From TMED88 sp964515335 (GTDB lineage Bacteria; Myxococcota_A; UBA9160; UBA4427), in contig CAZETS010000018.1 in assembly GCA_964515335.1 (NCBI GenBank), forward strand, positions 11,559 to 75,558: a stretch of DNA of 64,000 nucleotides, given 5' to 3'. Positions 48,245-57,792 of this stretch are shown here, piece after piece. The notes beneath the pieces are model-generated. The model saw nothing but the letters and a program-made list of their open reading frames with translations, was not told the DNA's origin and did no database searches. The position numbers were made by a program, and so were the translations under genes. Numbering within the stretch: the stretch's first letter is position 1; every line of letters begins with the position of its first letter.

Positions 48245-49419
48245 GCGAGGCCCCGGCCGCCGGGCTGCTCGATCGCGCGCAGCGCGAGCGCGACGAGCTG
48301 CGCATGCTCGCGCCGGTGGCCTGCTGCAGCGCGCGCTCGCGCGGTCGGCTGCAGGCGGAGACCGAGCATCCGATCCGCACCGCCTACCAACGCGACCGCG
48401 ACCGTATCGTGCACTCGACGGCGTTTCGCAGGCTCCAGTACAAGACGCAGGTCTTCGTCTATCACGAGGGCGACCACTACCGGAACCGGCTCACCCACAC
48501 GATCGAGGGCGCCCAGGTCGCGCGCACCATCGCTCGCGCGCTGCGCCTCAACGAGGACCTCGCCGAGGCGATCGCGCTCGCCCACGACCTCGGTCACACG
48601 CCCTTCGGTCACGCCGGCGAGCGGGTGCTGGCCGAGATGCTCTCGGGCGACGGCGGCTTCGATCACAACCGCCAGAGTCTGCGGGTCGTCGATCTGCTCG
48701 AGCAGCGCGCCCCGGGCCGCCCGGGCCTGAACCTCACCGACGAGACGCGAGAGGGCATCCTCAAGCACGGCTGTCACTGGACGCATCCGGTGCGGCTGCC
48801 GGATCTGCTGGCCAGCCGCCCCCTCGAGGCCCAGGTGGCGGACGCCGCCGACGAGATCGCCTACGTGAACCACGACCTCGACGACGCGCTGCGTGCCGGA
48901 GTGATGGAGTACGAGGTGCTCGGAGAGCTGCCCCTGGTCGACGAAGTGAAGCGCGAGGTCGAGGACTCGCTCGGCGACGCCCCCGAACCGGTGCGCCGCT
49001 CGCGTGTCATCGCCGCCCTGATCGACCGGCTGGTGAGCGACCTGATGCGCTGCACCGCCGAGCGGCTGGCCGCTCCCGGACTCGAGTCGCCGGACGCGGT
49101 GCGGCGGCACGAGGGCAAGCTCGTCGGCCTGTCGCGCGACATCGATCAGGCGCGCCGCAGCCTCAAGTCGTTCCTCTTCGAGCGCTTCTACAACCATCCC
49201 CGGGTGACGCGCACCACCCGCAAGGCCGAGCGGATCGTCGAAGACCTGTTCCGGGTATTCGCCAGGGACCCGGGGCTGTTGCCGCCTTCGGTGCAGGCCC
49301 GCTTCGACCGGGAGGGCGAGCGTCGCGCGATCGCCGACTACGTGGCCGGCATGACGGATCGCTTTGCGGTGGCCGAGCATCGAAAGCTTCTCGATCCGCA
49401 CGAGGAAATCAGCCTATGA
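48241..49419 (+). CDS. deoxyguanosinetriphosphate triphosphohydrolase-like protein
   Basis: The 392-residue HD-domain phosphohydrolase has HYRNRLTHTIEGAQVARTIA (first histidine), then ALAHDLGHTPFGHAGERVLA (HD pair and catalytic His/Glu), and the later Asp in EIAYVNHDLDDALRAG. These match bacterial dGTPase-like proteins that hydrolyse dNTPs to nucleoside and triphosphate. Some such enzymes also restrict phage by dNTP depletion, but nothing in the context points to defence. It is coupled to the small membrane protein by a four-base overlap. Confidence 0.92.
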   Translation: MSEAPAAGLLDRAQRERDELRMLAPVACCSARSRGRLQAETEHPIRTAYQRDRDRIVHSTAFRRLQYKTQVFVYHEGDHYRNRLTHTIEGAQVARTIARALRLNEDLAEAIALAHDLGHTPFGHAGERVLAEMLSGDGGFDHNRQSLRVVDLLEQRAPGRPGLNLTDETREGILKHGCHWTHPVRLPDLLASRPLEAQVADAADEIAYVNHDLDDALRAGVMEYEVLGELPLVDEVKREVEDSLGDAPEPVRRSRVIAALIDRLVSDLMRCTAERLAAPGLESPDAVRRHEGKLVGLSRDIDQARRSLKSFLFERFYNHPRVTRTTRKAERIVEDLFRVFARDPGLLPPSVQARFDREGERRAIADYVAGMTDRFAVAEHRKLLDPHEEISL

Positions 49420-49594
49420 GGCTGTCTGCGATGAGGAAACAGCCGGGTGGATGTGGACACGGGCAAGCCGGGGCGCGTCGAGTATCTTCCCGGCCGTCTA
49501 CGCCGCGGTCCGCTGGGGGGCGATCCGCGTTGCGCCACCGTCCCGCACCGGGCCGGTCCACCCGGGCCCGAGCGGCCCAACCGGAACAGCTTCG

Positions 49595-50776
49595 ATGAGT
49601 CTTCCCGAGCGCCTCGAGCAGGCCGCCCTCGCGCTGCCCGATGACGCCGATGCGATCCGCCCCGCCAACGGTGATCCCCACCAACTGCTCGCCGGCCTCG
49701 ACGCCGAGGCGGCGGAGCGGGTGCTGGCCTGGCTGCTTGCCCACTCGCCCGACGAGGCCGCCTTACTGGCGGGCGCCTGGCTCGACGAGCCCGAAGGCCC
49801 GGCGGTGCTCGCCCGCATCGACGAGGCCGATCTCCCGAAGGCCGGCCGCAAGGCCCTGCGCCGCGTGCTGCACGGCGCGCGATCGCGCGGGATCGAGATC
49901 GCGTCCGGTGCCCGCTCGGTCACCAAGGTGGCGCGTCTGCCGGATCTCGATCAGGAGATCTCGGCGGGCTACGTGTCGCCCCTCGATCCGCGCGGCAGCC
50001 GCCTGGTCTACCTCGTCGAGTCGTCGCCGTCGGGCGGGGCGCGGGTGTTCGAGACGCTGCTCGACGACGACCGCGGCATCGTCGACTTCCAGGTCTACCG
50101 CGCGGGCCGGCGCCAGGTGCGCGACTTCGTGCGCGACGTGACGCGGCGCAAGGGCGGCTTCGCGGCCGTCGAGGCCGAGCCGCACGCAGTGCGTGCGCTG
50201 GTGGCGCGCACCGTAGAGCGACACCCGGCCGAGCGCCCGTTTCCGAAGTCCTTTGGCGAGTGGAGATCGCGGCTCGCCAGGACGGCGGACGATTCGGCCA
50301 CCCCGGGCGAGCAGGTGCGCGCGGCATTGGGCGAAGGCGCAACCGAGTCGGCCGCGAGCGAGCGTCTCGCCGAGGCGGTGCGTGCCCGTGACATCGGCCC
50401 CTGGCCGCCGCCGCCCGCGGTCCTCGAGGAGACGGTGAGCGAACTGCGGACGCGCGCCAAGGAGGCGGGCGACGCAGCGGAGGCCGAGCTGCCCGAGTGG
50501 GCGCGTGAGGCCGTGCGGCCGCTCTACGTGGGCGAGCACGCGGGCCGCCAGGCGGAGCGGTTCGAGGAGTGCGCGTACGTGTACTGGCGACGCGCGGATG
50601 AAGAGCTGGCCAAGGCGTGCCTGGCCGCGGCCGACGCTCTGCGGGCCGGCCAGGGCGCCGACGTGCCCGCAGTGACGGCGCTCGCCGACGGCGTGGCCGA
50701 GGCACTGTCCAGCGATCTGAAACAGAGCCCGGGAGTCGGCGGCGAGCCCGCCGCCGACGAGGATGTGAACGCATGA
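49595..50776 (+). CDS. conserved-looking hypothetical protein paired with a DHH-like protein
   Basis: The 393-residue soluble protein is not recognised. It is Ala/Glu/Arg-rich and mostly helical, starting SLPERLEQAALALPDDADAI, with a more beta-like block near residues 120-190 (LVYLVESSPSGGARVFETLL, then GIVDFQVYRAGRRQVRDFVR). The C-terminal third is long helices (ERFEECAYVYWRRADEELAK). No catalytic motif, signal peptide or membrane helix is visible. Its stop overlaps the next gene (ATGA), implying joint production. The ATG lacks an obvious ribosome site. Confidence 0.7.
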   Translation: MSLPERLEQAALALPDDADAIRPANGDPHQLLAGLDAEAAERVLAWLLAHSPDEAALLAGAWLDEPEGPAVLARIDEADLPKAGRKALRRVLHGARSRGIEIASGARSVTKVARLPDLDQEISAGYVSPLDPRGSRLVYLVESSPSGGARVFETLLDDDRGIVDFQVYRAGRRQVRDFVRDVTRRKGGFAAVEAEPHAVRALVARTVERHPAERPFPKSFGEWRSRLARTADDSATPGEQVRAALGEGATESAASERLAEAVRARDIGPWPPPPAVLEETVSELRTRAKEAGDAAEAELPEWAREAVRPLYVGEHAGRQAERFEECAYVYWRRADEELAKACLAAADALRAGQGADVPAVTALADGVAEALSSDLKQSPGVGGEPAADEDVNA

Positions 50777-53622
50777 GAAGGTTTGCGAGAAGACGCCGCG
50801 GTGGCAGTACTGGGCGCGGCGATGGCCCCAATCCCCTGGACGCCGGGCGCTGGCTTGGCCGCGTCTGCGAGGCCAGCCTCGTCGAGGCCGAGTCCCTCGT
50901 CCCGCTCGTCCACGACGACGTGCCCGCGCACCTCGCGGTGGTCGGCCGGCCGGAGGGCGAGGCGGGCTCCCAGCTGGTCGTCGCGGTTTCGCCGCGTTCG
51001 GCGGGTGACGCGCTGCTGGCCGGGCTGGCCACCGGTGCGCGACTCGCGGCCGAGGAGGGCTTCACGGGCACGGTGAGCGTGATTGCTCCGGAGTGGACGC
51101 TGGCGGCCCGGCGCCGACTCGGGCTGGTGCGCGCCGAGCTGCCCTACACGCTGCGTGCGCTCGCCGCACCGGCGCTGGCCGAGCGCGAGCTTGCCGTCGA
51201 GTCCGAGGCGGCCGTCGAGCCGAGCGTGCTGCGAGTCGGGCAGGTCGCCGCCCAGCTCGGCGACCCGGTGGCGCGCGGACTCTTCGAGCGGGCCGTGGCG
51301 GCGCTTTCGGGGCTGGCGGTCAAGCACGGGGGTACGCTGCGTGCGACGCCGCGCAGCATCGAGCTGGTCGTGCTGGCTCGGCGGGTCGCCGAGCTGCGCG
51401 CAGACGGCAGCGCCATCTCCCTCGTCACCCTGCACCCGCAGCGGAGTGCGGCGACGCTGTCGCCGGAAGGTCTGGCCGGCGCACTGGACGCGCTCGAGGG
51501 TCAGATCCGTCGGCGCCTCAACGATCGTCGCGTGCGCGACGGCGAAGAGGGCATGCGGGCGCGCCTGCTGCCTGTGCTCGCCGAGGCCTGCTCGCTGCGC
51601 GACACCGTGGCCTGGCCCGTGGGCGGCTCGGATCACGATGACGTGGACGTGGTCGGCGTGGACGCCGAGGGCAGGGCGGTGGTCGCCGCGGCCCGGCAGA
51701 CCGTGAGCCTCTCGGGGCTCGGCACGTTCATCGACGCCGTGCAGGCCCTGCGGCTGAGCCTGCCGACGGTGTTGGCCGGCGCCGCACCGCCGGTGCGCAC
51801 GGAGGCGCCGCGGCTGGTGGTTGCCGGCGAGGCCTTCGCTTCCGGGGCGGTCCACGCGCTCTCGGCCATCGCGCTCGCCCACGAGCTGTTCGAGATCCGC
51901 CCGGACCGCGATCACGGCCTGACGGTCGCTTCGATCGGCGCCGAGGAGGCGATGCGCTCGCTGCGCGACCGACCGGCGTGGCGACGCCGCGGGCGCGGCG
52001 CCCGGCGAGACGAGGCCGAAGCCGGGGCTGAAGCAGACAAAGCGGAGGAGGCGGAGAGCGAGGCCCCGGGCGGGTCCGCCGAAGCCGAAGGAACGAGCGG
52101 CCGCGAAGGAGGTGGCCGCGAAGGAAGCGGTCGAGAAGCAGGCGGGCGCGGACGGTCGCGGCGCCGGCGCAGAGGTGGGCGGGGCCGCGAGGCTGCCCGT
52201 CCCGCAGGCGAGGCCGAGGCCCCGTCGCGCGACAGTGAAGCAGAGACGCCCGAGGAGGGCGGCAGCGAGCAGCCGCGCTTCGAGGAGCTGTCGCTGTTCG
52301 ATCTCGAGGACGCAGGCGACGAGGCGGCCGAGGAGGCGAGCGCTCGGGGACGACGGCCTCGCGGTCGCGGCGCACGACGCGGTCGCCGGAAGGCCGAAGG
52401 CGAGGGGCCGGCGTCCGGGCCAGCCGAGGAGTCGGCGTCCGGCGACGACGAAGAGGACGAATTCGCGGACGAGGACCTGGCCGAAGGCCTTTCCGAGCTG
52501 CCCGACGAGCTGGAGGGTGACACCGGGGCGGCGCGCGCCGTGGGCGACCAGGAGGAAGGCGAGGAAGACGGAGAGGACGAATTCCTCTCGGCGAGCCTCT
52601 CGGTGGGCCCGCCTGCCGAAAAAACGCCCGAGGCCGAGCCCGAGCCGCCCAAGCGGCGGCGGCGCGCCGTCGTGGTGGCCTGCGCGGACCGCGACTCGCT
52701 GGTCTCGGCGATCCTGCTCGCCCGCGACATTCGCCTGCTCGAGGGGCTGTGGGTCTATCCGCAGGAAGATCTGATGAGCTTCTTCCGCGAGGTGGCCACC
52801 GACCTGCGCGACGATGTGCCGATCCACGTCGTGGGCTTCGCGCCCTCGCCGGCGATCGACGTCCTGCAGGCCGCCAGTCTGTACCGCGACCGCCTCACCT
52901 GGTACGACCACCATGTCTGGGCGCCCGAGGACGACATGGCGCTCAAGCAGGCCCTCGGCGAAGAATCGGTGAACCACACGCCCGGCGCCGGCTCGAGCCT
53001 GCCCGCGGTGCTGGCGACCTCCACGCGCCGCAGCCGCTTTTCGGACAAGCTCGTCGATCTGGCCACCGGCCGTTTCACTCAGCACGACTATGAGCGCTGG
53101 GGTCGGCTCTGGTGGTGGCGGCTTGGCGAGATCGCCGGCAAGCGCGGTGATGTGCGCAGCGACGTGTCTTCGCTGCTCACCGGCCGGCCGAGCGACCTCG
53201 CCAAGGAGGCCGCCCGGGCCGAGGCGCCGCCGGTGCCCGAAGAGGTGGCTTTCGTCGCCGGACGCGACTTCCGCATCGTGCACTTCGTGGGCTACGGAAT
53301 GGTGGTGGCCGAGGTGCCGGTGGCCCTGGACGCGAATCTCGTGGCGCGCATCGCCCGCGAGCGCTTCGCCGCGCAGCTGTCTCTCGTGCGGCACGAGGGC
53401 GCCGATCTGTTCCACTTCGGTGGCGACGAGCTGACGAGCAAGCGCGTGCTCGACTTCGGTGCTCTGGTCGACCACCTCGCCAACAAGCTCGACTGGGTGA
53501 GCGCGCTGCCCGGCAACGACCACATCGCGCGATTGCGGGTCGAGGGGCTCGACGGCCACCCCGGACGGCTCGACGAGGTGATCGGCGAGATCGCGATGGG
53601 GCGCTCGATCCTCGAGCGCTGA
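50773..53622 (+). CDS. 949-residue protein with low-complexity linker and C-terminal DHH-like domain
   Basis: Three parts are seen. Residues 1-395 form an unrecognised globular region that ends with a block like VDVVGVDAEGRAVVAAARQT and LALAHELFEIRPDRDHGLTV. Residues about 396-630 are a disordered Glu/Arg/Gly linker with blocks of opposite charge. Residues about 633-949 resemble a DHH-family phosphoesterase: VVACADRDSLVSAILLARDI with an Asp-x-Asp, and Asp712-His713-His714 in TWYDHHVWAPED. Motif I ends in Ser rather than Gly, so activity is uncertain. DHH enzymes act on c-di-AMP, nanoRNA or ssDNA (RecJ). It is coupled to the preceding gene; eight bases separate it from queE. Confidence 0.75.
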   Translation: MRRFARRRRGGSTGRGDGPNPLDAGRWLGRVCEASLVEAESLVPLVHDDVPAHLAVVGRPEGEAGSQLVVAVSPRSAGDALLAGLATGARLAAEEGFTGTVSVIAPEWTLAARRRLGLVRAELPYTLRALAAPALAERELAVESEAAVEPSVLRVGQVAAQLGDPVARGLFERAVAALSGLAVKHGGTLRATPRSIELVVLARRVAELRADGSAISLVTLHPQRSAATLSPEGLAGALDALEGQIRRRLNDRRVRDGEEGMRARLLPVLAEACSLRDTVAWPVGGSDHDDVDVVGVDAEGRAVVAAARQTVSLSGLGTFIDAVQALRLSLPTVLAGAAPPVRTEAPRLVVAGEAFASGAVHALSAIALAHELFEIRPDRDHGLTVASIGAEEAMRSLRDRPAWRRRGRGARRDEAEAGAEADKAEEAESEAPGGSAEAEGTSGREGGGREGSGREAGGRGRSRRRRRGGRGREAARPAGEAEAPSRDSEAETPEEGGSEQPRFEELSLFDLEDAGDEAAEEASARGRRPRGRGARRGRRKAEGEGPASGPAEESASGDDEEDEFADEDLAEGLSELPDELEGDTGAARAVGDQEEGEEDGEDEFLSASLSVGPPAEKTPEAEPEPPKRRRRAVVVACADRDSLVSAILLARDIRLLEGLWVYPQEDLMSFFREVATDLRDDVPIHVVGFAPSPAIDVLQAASLYRDRLTWYDHHVWAPEDDMALKQALGEESVNHTPGAGSSLPAVLATSTRRSRFSDKLVDLATGRFTQHDYERWGRLWWWRLGEIAGKRGDVRSDVSSLLTGRPSDLAKEAARAEAPPVPEEVAFVAGRDFRIVHFVGYGMVVAEVPVALDANLVARIARERFAAQLSLVRHEGADLFHFGGDELTSKRVLDFGALVDHLANKLDWVSALPGNDHIARLRVEGLDGHPGRLDEVIGEIAMGRSILER

Positions 53623-53629
53623 CAGCGGG

Positions 53630-54400
53630 GTGGCGGACGACACGGCGAACCTGGTCGAGATCTTCTGGTCCGCCCAGGGCGAGGGGCCGTCGGTCGGCTG
53701 CCCCACCGTGTTCGTGCGCTTCGGCGGCTGCGATCTGCGCTGCCGCTGGTGCGACTCGCCGGGCACCTGGCAACCGGCCCGGCAGTGCCGCATCGCGGAC
53801 CCGGCCGGCGGACCGGATCGCGTGGTCGACGTGCCGGTCTCGCAGCGGACGATCGCCGAGGCCATCGAGGCGCTGGCGTCGGGCCCGGGCGACTTCGTCA
53901 GCCTGACCGGCGGCGAGCCGCTCCTGCAGCCCGAGGCCTGTCTCGGGGTGGCGACGCGCGCGCGGGCCGCCGGGCGGCGCGTTCACCTCGAGACCCACGG
54001 GCTGGCCGTCCCCGCGCTCGAACGCATCGCGCCGCAGCTCGACGCGGTCTCGATGGACTGGAAGCTCCCGAGCGACGTCGAGCCGGCCGAGGAGTCGATG
54101 GATCGCGATTTCACCGCGAGGCACAGGGCGTTCCTGGCGGCTGCGTCGGCCGTCGCAGGGCTCTACGTGAAGGTCGTCGTGACCAACCGCACGACCGACG
54201 CCGAAGTCGACGTCGTCTGCGAGGCGGTCGCCGAGCTCGCTCCCGGCGCGCCGTTGATCCTGCAGCCGGTCACGCCCTTCGGCCGCGTGAGGGCGCGTCC
54301 CGGCGCCGAGCGATTGCTCGCGCTGCTGCGCCGCTGCCGGGCGCGTGTGCGCGACGTGCGCCTGATCCCGCAGACCCACCCGATCTACGGCGCGCGCTGA
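53630..54400 (+). CDS. queE: 7-carboxy-7-deazaguanine synthase
   Basis: The 256-residue radical SAM enzyme starts with GTG. The [4Fe-4S] cysteines are Cys34, Cys38 and Cys41 in RFGGCDLRCRWCDSPGTW. EIFWSAQGEGPSVGCPTVFV at the N-terminus and VSLTGGEPLLQ are QueE signatures. It makes the deazapurine core for queuosine tRNA modification from carboxytetrahydropterin. queC and queD are not in the window. It starts eight bases after the DHH-like gene, so it may share its transcript. Confidence 0.94.
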   Translation: MADDTANLVEIFWSAQGEGPSVGCPTVFVRFGGCDLRCRWCDSPGTWQPARQCRIADPAGGPDRVVDVPVSQRTIAEAIEALASGPGDFVSLTGGEPLLQPEACLGVATRARAAGRRVHLETHGLAVPALERIAPQLDAVSMDWKLPSDVEPAEESMDRDFTARHRAFLAAASAVAGLYVKVVVTNRTTDAEVDVVCEAVAELAPGAPLILQPVTPFGRVRARPGAERLLALLRRCRARVRDVRLIPQTHPIYGAR

Positions 54401-54447
54401 CGCCCGGGCGCGGTCCGGCTTGCCCGAAAGGATTCTCGGGGCGCCTC

Positions 54448-56109
54448 TCAGAAGCTGAGCTTCAGCTTCGCGAAGAGCCGATCGTTGGCGTCCCAGGTGT
54501 CGAAGGGGATTTGATCGGCGCCGAAGAAGTGCAGGTAGCCGAGGGTGCCGATCAGCCCGCCGCGCAGCTCGTAGTCGGCTGAAAGACGCAGCGTGGCGCC
54601 CGCGAAGCCCCGTTCGTTGGCCAGCACCAGGGCGAGCAGTGTCGGCTTGAGGCGCGCGTTCAGGTGCTCGGACGAGACGCGCAGCGCCACCTCGACGTTG
54701 TCGCGGTAGACGTAGTTGGGCAGGTACTGCAGCTCGTCCACGTAGCCGAGCACGTGGCGGTGGGCCAGCTCGAGGGCCACGTTGACGTTCGTGATCCCGT
54801 AGTACTCGACACCCAGCATCCAGTCGACGCGCGAGACCTGGCTTCGCTCGATCCTGTAGGCGGCGAGCGGCGAATCGCCGGGCGTCGAGCCGGTGTTCGT
54901 CTGCAGGTAGACGTAGTCGAGCTCGTCCAGCCAGGCGAGCTCGGCCTTGACGAGCCAGGCGCCGAACGTGTAGTTGCCCCCGCCGCCCACCATCGTGATG
55001 CGGTCGTCGTCGGTGAGGATGCCGGGCGGACCGACGGTGGGCAGGTTGATGATGACCGTGGTGCGGTTCTGATAGAGCCGTGCGGCGTACAAGGAGAAGT
55101 CCCAGCCGCTGAAGATCCCGGTCAGCGCCAGACCGAACTCCGGAGTGGCCCCCCAGCGGTCCACCCGCTGAGTGGGGGGCTCGGACGCGAAGGCCTCGCC
55201 GGCCAGCTGGCCGAGGATCGCGGCGACCTGATCCTTCGTGAGCCCCAGCGCCGGGGGCGGATCCGGGATGTCGCGAAGATCCACCCAGGGAAAGAAGTCG
55301 CTGCCCGGCGGCGGATCGTAGTCGTAGCGGATTTCGGGGATCACCAGCGCGCTCACGCTGAAGCGGCCCCAGTAGCCGTCCACCCGGGCCATCGTGCTCG
55401 GCAGCCGCAGATCCTCGATGTCGACGATGCCCGGCTCGCGGTTGTTCAACGCATTGATGACGTCGGTGACACGCAGGGTGTCCGACCGGCCCCAGTTCAC
55501 GACCTGGCGGCCGAGCTTCACGTCGAGGTGGGGGCCGACGCCGCCGGCGACCCAGAAATCGAGAATCTCGCCCTCGAGCTCGTAATCCTGCAGGACCCGC
55601 TCGGTGTAGTTCTCCTGGCCGTGGATCAGGTAGGCGAAGTCGTAGTAGCCGAAGGCCTGGATGCGCGCGTCGAAGCCGGCGGGCAGGTCGATGTCGGCCT
55701 GGATGTCGCCCCGTGCGCGAAGGCGCTGGAGGTTGCCGTAGTAGGTGCCGAGGCTGCCGGGTGGCGGATTCGGATCGGGGCCGATCAGCGAGTAGTGGGG
55801 CACCACGTTGTACGAGGCGCCCAGGCTGACGCTGCCCGTGAGGTCGATCGCGCGGTCGATCCAGGTGGTCTCGCGGCGCTCGGCCGGCAGCGGCTCGCGG
55901 GGGTCGTCCGCCGTCTCGTCATCGAAGCCGCCGAGCACGTCGTCGAGGTCGTCGTCGGTCTCGTCGAAGCCCGCGAGCACGTCGTCGAGCGCCGCGTCGC
56001 TGGAGGCGTCGTCGGCGCTCGCCGCGGTGGGGGACCCGGCCGTGAGGGCGAGCATCAGCAACGCCCTGAGCAGGGCGCGCGCGTACGCGGTGGGTCGAGG
56101 GCCGGCCAT
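54448..56109 (-). CDS. DUF1302-like outer membrane beta-barrel protein
   Basis: The 553-residue protein has a signal peptide (LLMLALTAGSPTAASA), then an acidic N-terminal segment with a 14-residue imperfect repeat (LDDVLAGFDETDDD, LDDVLGGFDDETAD). The rest is alternating amphipathic strands ending in FAKLKLSF with a terminal Phe, the outer-membrane insertion signal. KLGRQVVNWGRSDTLRVTDV matches the conserved DUF1302 core. It is 16 bases after the LolA-like gene, a pair usually joined to an RND exporter, which is absent here. Function in envelope lipid or hydrophobic-compound transport is a guess. Confidence 0.85.
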   Translation of the reverse strand: MAGPRPTAYARALLRALLMLALTAGSPTAASADDASSDAALDDVLAGFDETDDDLDDVLGGFDDETADDPREPLPAERRETTWIDRAIDLTGSVSLGASYNVVPHYSLIGPDPNPPPGSLGTYYGNLQRLRARGDIQADIDLPAGFDARIQAFGYYDFAYLIHGQENYTERVLQDYELEGEILDFWVAGGVGPHLDVKLGRQVVNWGRSDTLRVTDVINALNNREPGIVDIEDLRLPSTMARVDGYWGRFSVSALVIPEIRYDYDPPPGSDFFPWVDLRDIPDPPPALGLTKDQVAAILGQLAGEAFASEPPTQRVDRWGATPEFGLALTGIFSGWDFSLYAARLYQNRTTVIINLPTVGPPGILTDDDRITMVGGGGNYTFGAWLVKAELAWLDELDYVYLQTNTGSTPGDSPLAAYRIERSQVSRVDWMLGVEYYGITNVNVALELAHRHVLGYVDELQYLPNYVYRDNVEVALRVSSEHLNARLKPTLLALVLANERGFAGATLRLSADYELRGGLIGTLGYLHFFGADQIPFDTWDANDRLFAKLKLSF

Positions 56110-56125
56110 CTGCGCCGGAATCCCG

Positions 56126-56980
56126 CTACAGGCCCTTCTCGAGCTGCCGCACGGTGAAGAGCTGCTCGTCGTGGTCCTGATCGAAGCGCACGTTGGACAT
56201 CTCGAGCCGCGTGCGGTGGACCGTGGCCTTGCCCTTCCTGGTGGTCATCGTCAGCTCCGTCGCCACCCAGATGCCGTCGATCTGCTCGAGCTTCTTGACC
56301 TCGAAGTATTTCAGCTTCTTGCCCTTCTTTACCCAGTTCACGGAGCGGATCACCATGTGGTTGTCCTGGCGGACGAACACGATCGACTTCGTGTAGCCGG
56401 TCTCGTCGCTCTCCTTTTCGTTCGGGATCGACTCGACCTGCCAGACCGGGACGCCGGCGACGTCGGTCTCCTTCATCAGCGTGTACTGGTATCGGTCGAG
56501 GGGACGCGACGCGAGGTCCGCGTAGGTGAAGTCCGAGCCCATGAAGCTGCCGCTCTTGTCGCCCCCGGCAATGCGCTTGGTCTTCTTGAGAGCGGGCAGG
56601 TAGAGCCACTGATCGTCGTCGCGATCGGGATCGTCGTAGTCGTAGGTGAGGAAGCCCGTGTCCTTCACGTCCGCCGGCGCGAGGAAGAACATGATGGTCT
56701 GTTCGTCCTCGCCGACGTCGCGGGACAAGCTGCGCAGCTCGCGGACACGCTCGTTGCCCCGCTTGTCGACGAGCACCATCCGCATGTCGGAGATGCCGTG
56801 GTCGCCGTCGTCGCGCTCGTCGACCCACTCCATGATCTGTCGGCCGGTCGGCGGCTCGGCCGACGTTGCGGCGGCGCAAAGCGCCATCGGCAGGGCGAGG
56901 GCGAGGGCGAGTGCGGGCAGCCTCGTGCGGGCGGGGGTTGCCCGCCCAGGGTTCCGCGGTTCCGGTGGCCGCTCGACCAT
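56126..56980 (-). CDS. LolA-like outer membrane lipoprotein-sorting protein
   Basis: The 284-residue protein has a signal peptide (RLPALALALALPMALCAAAT). The family blocks PTGRQIMEWVDERDDGDHGI, MRMVLVDKRGNERVRELRSL and DQWLYLPALKKTKRIAGGDK are those of the LolA-fold 'outer membrane lipoprotein-sorting' group that accompanies MMPL/RND exporters. It likely binds acyl chains in the periplasm. The ATG has GGGGAGG eight bases upstream. It is distinct from housekeeping LolA. It is co-directional with, and immediately upstream of, the DUF1302 gene. Confidence 0.87.
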   Translation of the reverse strand: MVERPPEPRNPGRATPARTRLPALALALALPMALCAAATSAEPPTGRQIMEWVDERDDGDHGISDMRMVLVDKRGNERVRELRSLSRDVGEDEQTIMFFLAPADVKDTGFLTYDYDDPDRDDDQWLYLPALKKTKRIAGGDKSGSFMGSDFTYADLASRPLDRYQYTLMKETDVAGVPVWQVESIPNEKESDETGYTKSIVFVRQDNHMVIRSVNWVKKGKKLKYFEVKKLEQIDGIWVATELTMTTRKGKATVHRTRLEMSNVRFDQDHDEQLFTVRQLEKGL

Positions 56981-57198
56981 TGAATCATCCTCCCCGCACA
57001 CGCGTGGCGTGCCCCCGCGAGTCGGAGGCGAGTAAAGCCCATCGCACTGTCCGGAGAAAGGCGCAATCGGGTCGCTTCGGCCCGCGGGGTGTGGCAAGTT
57101 GCCCTGAGTCCACGTCCCGATGGAGGGCGCACCGGACGCGCGCAGTGCGCGCCGTGCGTGTCGTGTGGCCAGCGAGCGCAGCTTGGGCAGGAGGTCTC

Positions 57199-57783
57199 TT
57201 GAGGGCGCTGATCTTCGACACCGAGACCACCGGAATGGTGGAGTGGCGCCTGCCGCCCGAGCACGACAGCCAGCCGCACCTGATCCAGCTCGGCATGCTG
57301 CTCGTCGAGACCGACGACTGGCTTCCGCGCGCGCGCCACTCGATGCTCGTCAAGCTGCCCGAGGGCCAGCGGATCGATCCGGGCGCCAAAGAGGCCCATG
57401 GCATCAGCGAGGACGACTGCGCGGCGTATGGCGTGCCGTTGGTGGTGGCGGCGTCGCTCTTCAATCAGTCCTGCCTGCAGGCGGACCTGATCGTCGCCCA
57501 CAACATGAGCTTCGATCAGTCCGTCATGCTGACGGCCCTGCATCGCCTCGGCGGCAAGCCGAGCCGCATGGAGGGCAAGCGGCTCGTTTGCACCAAGGAG
57601 GAGTCCACGGACGTCCTCAAGCTGCCCGGCAAGTACGACTCGTACAAGTGGCCGACCCTCGGCGAGGCCTACCGGTACTTCAGCGGAGAAGATCTCGTGG
57701 GCGCCCACGACGCCTTCGTCGACACGGAGGCCTGCATGCGCATCCTGCGCGGGCTGGTGGATCTGGGCGTCGTCGTGCTCTGA
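57199..57783 (+). CDS. DEDDh 3'-5' exonuclease (DnaQ/epsilon-like)
   Basis: The 194-residue exonuclease has motif I LIFDTETTGM near residue 5, motif II AHNMSFDQSVM near residue 100, and motif III HDAFVDTEA near residue 175 (HxAxxD). All metal-binding acids are present. It starts with TTG, supported by AGGAGG four bases upstream. The DNA helicase or polymerase partner is unknown; it is probably a stand-alone proofreading or RNA-trimming exonuclease. A GCGCGC-AGT-GCGCGC palindrome lies at 57138-57152 upstream. Confidence 0.9.
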   Translation: MRALIFDTETTGMVEWRLPPEHDSQPHLIQLGMLLVETDDWLPRARHSMLVKLPEGQRIDPGAKEAHGISEDDCAAYGVPLVVAASLFNQSCLQADLIVAHNMSFDQSVMLTALHRLGGKPSRMEGKRLVCTKEESTDVLKLPGKYDSYKWPTLGEAYRYFSGEDLVGAHDAFVDTEACMRILRGLVDLGVVVL

Positions 57784-57792
57784 ACCGCGCGG

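Noticed and set aside
48241..49419. dGTPase-like gene as part of an antiphage system
   Set aside because: The neighbours are a small membrane protein and an aminotransferase, with no defence genes. The housekeeping form is the simpler reading.
50524..53865. A 1113-codon open frame antisense to the DHH-like gene
   Set aside because: High GC removes stop codons on the opposite strand. No start signal or recognisable domain is present, and the linker region reads as antisense of Glu/Arg repeats.
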